This document shows, one piece after another, positions 60,214 through 64,000 of a DNA stretch of 64,000 bases; within the stretch, counting starts at the first letter, position 1; every line of letters begins with the position of its first letter. The DNA comes from Tessaracoccus flavus (lineage in GTDB: Bacteria; Actinomycetota; Actinomycetes; Propionibacteriales; Propionibacteriaceae). The DNA lies in contig NZ_CP019605.1 of assembly GCF_001997295.1 (NCBI RefSeq), forward strand, positions 2,852,001 through 2,916,000, read 5' to 3'. Position numbers and translations under genes: made by a program. A model generated the notes under the pieces. The model had not been told where the DNA came from. It worked only from the letters and a program-made list of their open reading frames with translations, and searched no databases.

Positions 60214-61710
60214 ATGGAAGCCACGTTGAGAATCGACCCCGCGTTCACGGTGGGCCCGGTGCGACGCCGCACCTTCGGGTCGTTCGTCGAGCACTTGGGG
60301 CGCTGCGTCTACACCGGCATCTACGAACCGGGTCACCCCACCGCCGATGAGCAGGGGTTCCGCGGGGATGTGCTGGATCTGGTCCGCGAGATGGGTGTGT
60401 CCACCGTGCGCTACCCGGGCGGCAACTTCGTCTCGGGGTACCGCTGGGAGGACGGCATCGGACCGGTCGAGAGCCGACCCAAGCGGCTCGACCTGGCCTG
60501 GCACAGCCTCGAACCGAACGAGGTCGGGACGGACGAGTTCATGGCGTGGGCGAAGAAGGCCGGCGTCGAACCCATGATGGCCATCAATCTCGGCACCCGA
60601 GGGGTCCTCGAGGCCCTCGACATCGTCGAATACTGCAACGTGCCCGCCGGGTCGGACTGGGCAGAGCGTAGGCGGACCAACGGAGCCGACGACCCCTACC
60701 GGGTGAAGATGTGGTGCCTGGGCAACGAGATGGACGGCCCCTGGCAGATGGGTCACAAGACCCCCGCCGAATACGGGCGCATCGCCACCGAGGCTGCCCG
60801 CGCCATGCGCATGATCGATCCGGACCTCGAGTTGGTGGCCTGCGGGTCCTCGGGTCGCGGGATGGAGACCTTCGGCGAGTGGGAGCGCGTCGTGCTGACG
60901 GAGGCCTACGACCAGATCGACATGATCTCCGCCCACGCCTACTACTGGGAGAAGGACTCCGGACTGCAGGAGTTCCTGGTCAGCGCTGAGGACATGGATC
61001 GCTTCATCGATCAGGTGGGAGCCACCATCGACGCGGTGGCGGCAGCCAGGAAGACCGACAAGAAGATAGGCATCTCGTTCGACGAGTGGAACGTCTGGTA
61101 CATCGACCGGGACCCCTCCAAGCCGCCGACGGGCGACGACTGGCCCATCGCGCCACGCCTCCTCGAGGACAACTACTCCGTCGCCGACGCCGTCGTGGTC
61201 GGCAACCTCCTCATCTCGCTCCTGCGCCACACCGACCGAGTGTGGTCGGCAAGCCAGGCGCAGCTGGTCAACGTCATCGCGCCGATCATGGCCGAGCCGG
61301 GCGGCCCGGTGTGGAAGCAGACCACCTTCCATCCCTTCGCGCTCACGTCCGCCAACGCACGTGGCGACGTGGTGCGGGTCCTGGTTGACGGACCCACCAT
61401 CGAGACGGGTCAGTTCGGCGACGTCCAGGCTCTCGACGCCGTCGCGACGTGGGCCGACGACGGCGCTGCCGTGTTCGTCGTCAACCGACACGCGACGGAG
61501 GCTATGCAGACCGAGATCGAACTGCCGGCCGGATGTTCGCTCGTGCAGGCCCTCACGCTGCACCACGAGGACCACACCTGGAAGGCGAGTGCCGACGACG
61601 ACTCGAGCGTGGGCGTCGAGCCGAACGAGACGGCGAGGCTGGACGACCGGATTCTCTCTGTGACCTTGCCCCCCATCTCCTGGACGATGATCACGCTCGC
61701 TACCCGGTGA
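60214..61710 (+). CDS. GH51 alpha-L-arabinofuranosidase
   Basis: The protein has 498 aa from the ATG at 60214 (CTGGAG upstream). The barrel has STVRYPGGNFVSGY, the acid/base Glu in CLGNEMDGPWQ and the nucleophile Glu in ISFDEWNVWY, all GH51 hallmarks, with a C-terminal beta-sandwich. No signal peptide, so it works in the cytoplasm on arabinose-substituted oligosaccharides, complementing the secreted xylanase. Confidence 0.94.
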   Translation: MEATLRIDPAFTVGPVRRRTFGSFVEHLGRCVYTGIYEPGHPTADEQGFRGDVLDLVREMGVSTVRYPGGNFVSGYRWEDGIGPVESRPKRLDLAWHSLEPNEVGTDEFMAWAKKAGVEPMMAINLGTRGVLEALDIVEYCNVPAGSDWAERRRTNGADDPYRVKMWCLGNEMDGPWQMGHKTPAEYGRIATEAARAMRMIDPDLELVACGSSGRGMETFGEWERVVLTEAYDQIDMISAHAYYWEKDSGLQEFLVSAEDMDRFIDQVGATIDAVAAARKTDKKIGISFDEWNVWYIDRDPSKPPTGDDWPIAPRLLEDNYSVADAVVVGNLLISLLRHTDRVWSASQAQLVNVIAPIMAEPGGPVWKQTTFHPFALTSANARGDVVRVLVDGPTIETGQFGDVQALDAVATWADDGAAVFVVNRHATEAMQTEIELPAGCSLVQALTLHHEDHTWKASADDDSSVGVEPNETARLDDRILSVTLPPISWTMITLATR

Positions 61711-61776
61711 ATCGGTGGGGCCGGATTTCCCCTGCTCTGCACGCTGTGGAAACCTCCGCTCCGAATTTCACCCTGA

Positions 61777-61831
61777 AGATTTGACGTGCCAGGGATCTAT
61801 AGAGCGCGGAAGGACGAATCTTCAGGGTGAA
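61777..61831. repeat. Palindromic element with perfect 15-bp arms
   Basis: TTCACCCTGAAGATT (61777-61791) and AATCTTCAGGGTGAA (61817-61831) are exact inverses around 25 bp. It lies between the convergent GH51 and ThuA-like genes and may serve as a bidirectional terminator. A degenerate relative may lie at 16834..16897. Confidence 0.65.
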
Positions 61832-61871
61832 GTGTGCCACCAGCGTGCACGCGCCGTCAGCGGCGCACCCG

Positions 61872-62525
61872 TCACGCCAACAACCAGGCCACCTCGTTGA
61901 CCAGCAGTTGCCTGCGGGACTCCGATTCGTAGGACCGTTCGTCATGGCCCAACCCGTCGAAGATCACCCGGTGGCCCACTGCCCATCCCATCACCTCAGG
62001 ACGGCCCTCCAGTTCGTGCTGAACCAGCGGCGTCACGCCGTCGTCGATGACGAGCCCGGAGTACTTCTCATCGAACACCTCGATGGTCCGCAACCCCTCC
62101 CACACCGGATGCTCGCCGGCGCCGGGCGCCGGGGCGAAGGTCGCGTCCGAGATGTCTGGGTGCCAGGAGTCAGCCCCCCAGTGTCCACCGACGGCCGAGC
62201 GCCACTCGGGCAGTTGCCCGAACGCCCCATTGGAGGTGTGGATGCTCAACACCCGGCCGCCATCGATCAGGTACCGCTTCAACGCCTCGAGGTCGTCCAT
62301 GAGGGAATCCGACGGCGCCTCACCGTCAGCGATCCCACCCCCGGCGTTCGCCACGAACAGGTCGAACGAGGCGACGTCGAGCAGGGCGCCCGGGACGGTT
62401 TCCCGGACGTGGACCTCGTGACCAGCATCGCGCAGCACGTCGGCGATCAGCGGTGAGGTCCTCTCGAACGGATGCCACGGGTCAGCGTAGGGCCCCACCC
62501 CGCTGGCTATCAGAATTCGCGCCAT
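61872..62525 (-). CDS. ThuA-like domain protein
   Basis: The protein has 217 aa from the ATG at 62525 (AGAGGAG upstream; 62528 is equally possible). It has a class I glutamine-amidotransferase-like fold with GGGIADGEA, LSIHTSNGAFG and a C-terminal GLGHDERSY, as in ThuA/trehalose-utilisation proteins. ThuA proteins oxidise or convert keto-sugars such as 3-keto-trehalose derivatives; the role here is uncertain. Confidence 0.85.
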   Translation of the reverse strand: MARILIASGVGPYADPWHPFERTSPLIADVLRDAGHEVHVRETVPGALLDVASFDLFVANAGGGIADGEAPSDSLMDDLEALKRYLIDGGRVLSIHTSNGAFGQLPEWRSAVGGHWGADSWHPDISDATFAPAPGAGEHPVWEGLRTIEVFDEKYSGLVIDDGVTPLVQHELEGRPEVMGWAVGHRVIFDGLGHDERSYESESRRQLLVNEVAWLLA

Positions 62526-62640
62526 CATCACTCCTCTTTGTTTGACCACACCACAATATCCCCGGGCCGCCGGTTGGATCCGCCTGCGCCACCGCCCACT
62601 GGCACGGAAGGCGCTGGCTCGGACGAGTAACCTCGTCTGC

Positions 62641-63717
62641 GTGACCGATCTCTCCGACCCCCTCGTCTTCTCCCACGGCCCCGCGTGGCGCAACCGACTC
62701 GCACTGGCCCCGCTGACGAACAAGCAGTCCCACCCCGACGGCACCCTGTCGGACGACGAGATCCGCTGGCTACTCGCCCGCGGGAGACACGGCTTCGGCA
62801 TGACGATGACGGCCGCGGCCTACGTCGCACCGGCCGGCAAGGCTTGGCAGGGGCAGCTGGGGATCAGCGAGGACGCCCACCTCCCCGGCCTCACCAGGCT
62901 GGCTGATGGCCTCCGCGACGCCGGATCCGCCTCGATCGTCCAACTCCACCACGGCGGCACGCAGGCCAACCCCTCTGTTTCGGGTGAGGAACTCGTCGGG
63001 CCCTCCGCCGACCCCGAACGCGGCGCCCGGGCGCTGACCACCGACGAGGTGCGGCGCACCGTCGACGACTTCGCAGCCGCCGCCGCACGCGCTGAGCGGG
63101 CCGGCTTCGACGGGGTCCAACTCCACGGTGCGCATGGCTATCTTCTCTGCGAGTTCCTGAGCTCCCGCAACGTCCGCGACGACGGTTACGGGGGTGACCT
63201 GGAGGGCAAGGCGCGCATCATCCGCGAATCGATCGCCGCGGTCCGCGAGGCAACGTCATCCGACTTCCACGTGGCGCTGCGGATCTCCACAGAACGACTG
63301 GGTCTCGACACCGATGAGATGGCCGAGCTCAGTGCCCAACTCATGGCCGAGGGCGGCCTCGACCACCTCGAACTGTCGCTCTGGGACGTCACGAAACTCC
63401 CCGAGGGCGCAGAGCCCGGGGCTCCGTCGTTGCTGAGCCATTTCATCGACCTCCCGCGCGGCTCGACGCGTCTGGGCATCGCCGGCAAGGTGGGCAGCGG
63501 ACCCGCGGCTGTCGCGGCGCTGGCTACGGGCGTCGATTTCGTCACCATCGGCCGGGCGGCTATCGCCGACCAGCGGATCGCGGAGCGGACTCTGGCGGAC
63601 CCCGACTACCCAGGGCCGGCCTTCCCTGTGACGAAGGACGTCCTGCGCGACAACTGCGTAGGAGAGGCGTTCGTCGATTACTTCTCGGCCGGGTGGCCGC
63701 AGCTGGTCGCGGGTTGA
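62641..63717 (+). CDS. NADH:flavin oxidoreductase (old yellow enzyme family)
   Basis: The protein has 358 aa with a GTG start at 62641; TAACCT ends 7 nt before it (leaderless). It is a TIM barrel with APLTNKQSHPDG at the FMN site, QLHHGGTQA, and the catalytic HGAHGYL (His/His-type pair). It reduces activated C=C bonds using NAD(P)H. A longer in-frame start exists upstream but would cross the ThuA promoter. Confidence 0.9.
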   Translation: MTDLSDPLVFSHGPAWRNRLALAPLTNKQSHPDGTLSDDEIRWLLARGRHGFGMTMTAAAYVAPAGKAWQGQLGISEDAHLPGLTRLADGLRDAGSASIVQLHHGGTQANPSVSGEELVGPSADPERGARALTTDEVRRTVDDFAAAAARAERAGFDGVQLHGAHGYLLCEFLSSRNVRDDGYGGDLEGKARIIRESIAAVREATSSDFHVALRISTERLGLDTDEMAELSAQLMAEGGLDHLELSLWDVTKLPEGAEPGAPSLLSHFIDLPRGSTRLGIAGKVGSGPAAVAALATGVDFVTIGRAAIADQRIAERTLADPDYPGPAFPVTKDVLRDNCVGEAFVDYFSAGWPQLVAG

Positions 63718-63778
63718 TCGACTGGGCGTGGAGTCTGTCTGGTGTCCCTGGACGGAACATGACCACGAGGAGACAACG

Positions 63779-63810
63779 ACTCCCCAGTCAGTGTCGTCTG
63801 ACTAGGGAGT
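63779..63810 (-). terminator. Terminator after the tmRNA-like gene
   Basis: A 13-bp stem (ACTCCCCAGTCAG / CTGACTAGGGAGT, one G-T pair) with a 6-nt loop lies 8 nt beyond the RNA 3' end. Confidence 0.65.
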
Positions 63811-63817
63811 TCGGCTG

Positions 63818-64000
63818 TGGAGCCTTGGGGACTCGAACCCCTGTCTAAACGCCCCAGCCCGCGGTTCGGAGCTGGGCGAACGGTCGGGCCGTGACCAACT
63901 GGAGCGCTGCTTTGAGGTCTGCGATCCCGGCAGGGCCACGCAGGTCAGCCGCTGCTGAACGTTCGTCGTCCTGCCCGTTCGGCGAAACGATCAAGCGCCG
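63818..64000 (-). ncRNA. ssrA: Probable tmRNA, 3' part (5' part beyond window)
   Basis: On the minus strand the end reads GTTTAGACAGGGGTTCGAGT then CCCCAAGGCTCCA: a T-arm with the TTCGAGT loop and an acceptor 3' strand, preceded by GGAC/AGAC as in tmRNA. No tRNA 5' half with D and anticodon arms lies upstream, and GC-rich pairing stretches there could be the tmRNA pseudoknots. The tag reading frame would lie past 64000. A remnant attachment site copied from a tRNA/tmRNA gene is the alternative. Confidence 0.6.

Noticed and set aside
63818..63895. A tRNA gene on the minus strand
   Set aside because: A T-arm and acceptor 3' strand are clear, but the 5' acceptor, D-arm and anticodon arm are missing at the right distance. 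tmRNA or a tRNA fragment fits better.

Overview
The window is high-GC actinobacterial chromosome. The signs are a WhiB-like gene, a mycothiol-dependent nitroreductase-type DsbA protein, YhgE/MMPL exporters, many GTG starts, and at least twelve genes with a TAnnnT -10 box only 6-7 nt before the start codon, which points to leaderless mRNAs. A Propionibacteriaceae member such as Tessaracoccus is my best guess, from the overall gene style and the abundance of CCCTTCGACAAGCTCAGGG repeats; no marker gene here proves it.

Layout. 1-5.3 kb: YhgE/Pip and MMPL exporters, a divergent TetR regulator, a metallo-hydrolase. 5.4-7.7 kb: a secreted GH10 xylanase. 7.9-16.8 kb: a carotenoid locus (methyltransferase, CrtU-like FAD enzyme, crtB, crtI, an idi-crtE fusion, P450) with a LitR/CarH-type B12 photoreceptor; both outward promoters carry 11-bp direct repeats, so light control is likely. 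16.8-26.8 kb: MFS, TerC, a class B penicillin-binding protein, a guanidine-III riboswitch with a paired SMR exporter, an AAE-type transporter, an LLM oxidoreductase, an XRE/DUF2975 pair. 27.1-37.4 kb: a carbohydrate block made of LacI, a GH36 alpha-galactosidase, and a tightly coupled operon (TrpA-like protein, GntR, ribose-type ABC importer, FGGY kinase, binding lipoprotein). 37.5-49.3 kb: a secreted Thr/Pro-repeat protein, a second LacI, a DUF885 peptidase, an extensin-like lipoprotein, flavodoxin, DsbA-like protein, dicarboxylate symporter, DUF2200, fructosamine kinase, and an ABC exporter whose ATPase gene is frameshifted. 49.77-51.56 kb: a 1.8-kb segment with inverted ends and a perfect 5-bp target duplication, carrying a WhiB-like gene and a CmtR-CadD cadmium module but no transposase. 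51.8-55.8 kb: sirtuin, DUF808, aldo/keto reductase, SDR. 55.9-57.3 kb: an IS110 element inside repeat DNA. 57.4-63.7 kb: a second MMPL exporter with a small partner, a GH51 arabinofuranosidase, a ThuA-like protein, an old yellow enzyme. The right edge holds what looks like the 3' end of tmRNA.

Xylanase, arabinofuranosidase, alpha-galactosidase and several sugar regulators suggest an organism using plant polysaccharides. The intergenic DNA is unusually rich in repeats: a large compound hairpin family, an 84-bp palindrome present twice, three related 41-44-bp tandem arrays, and two 20-bp arrays. Two mobile elements sit inside members of the hairpin family.
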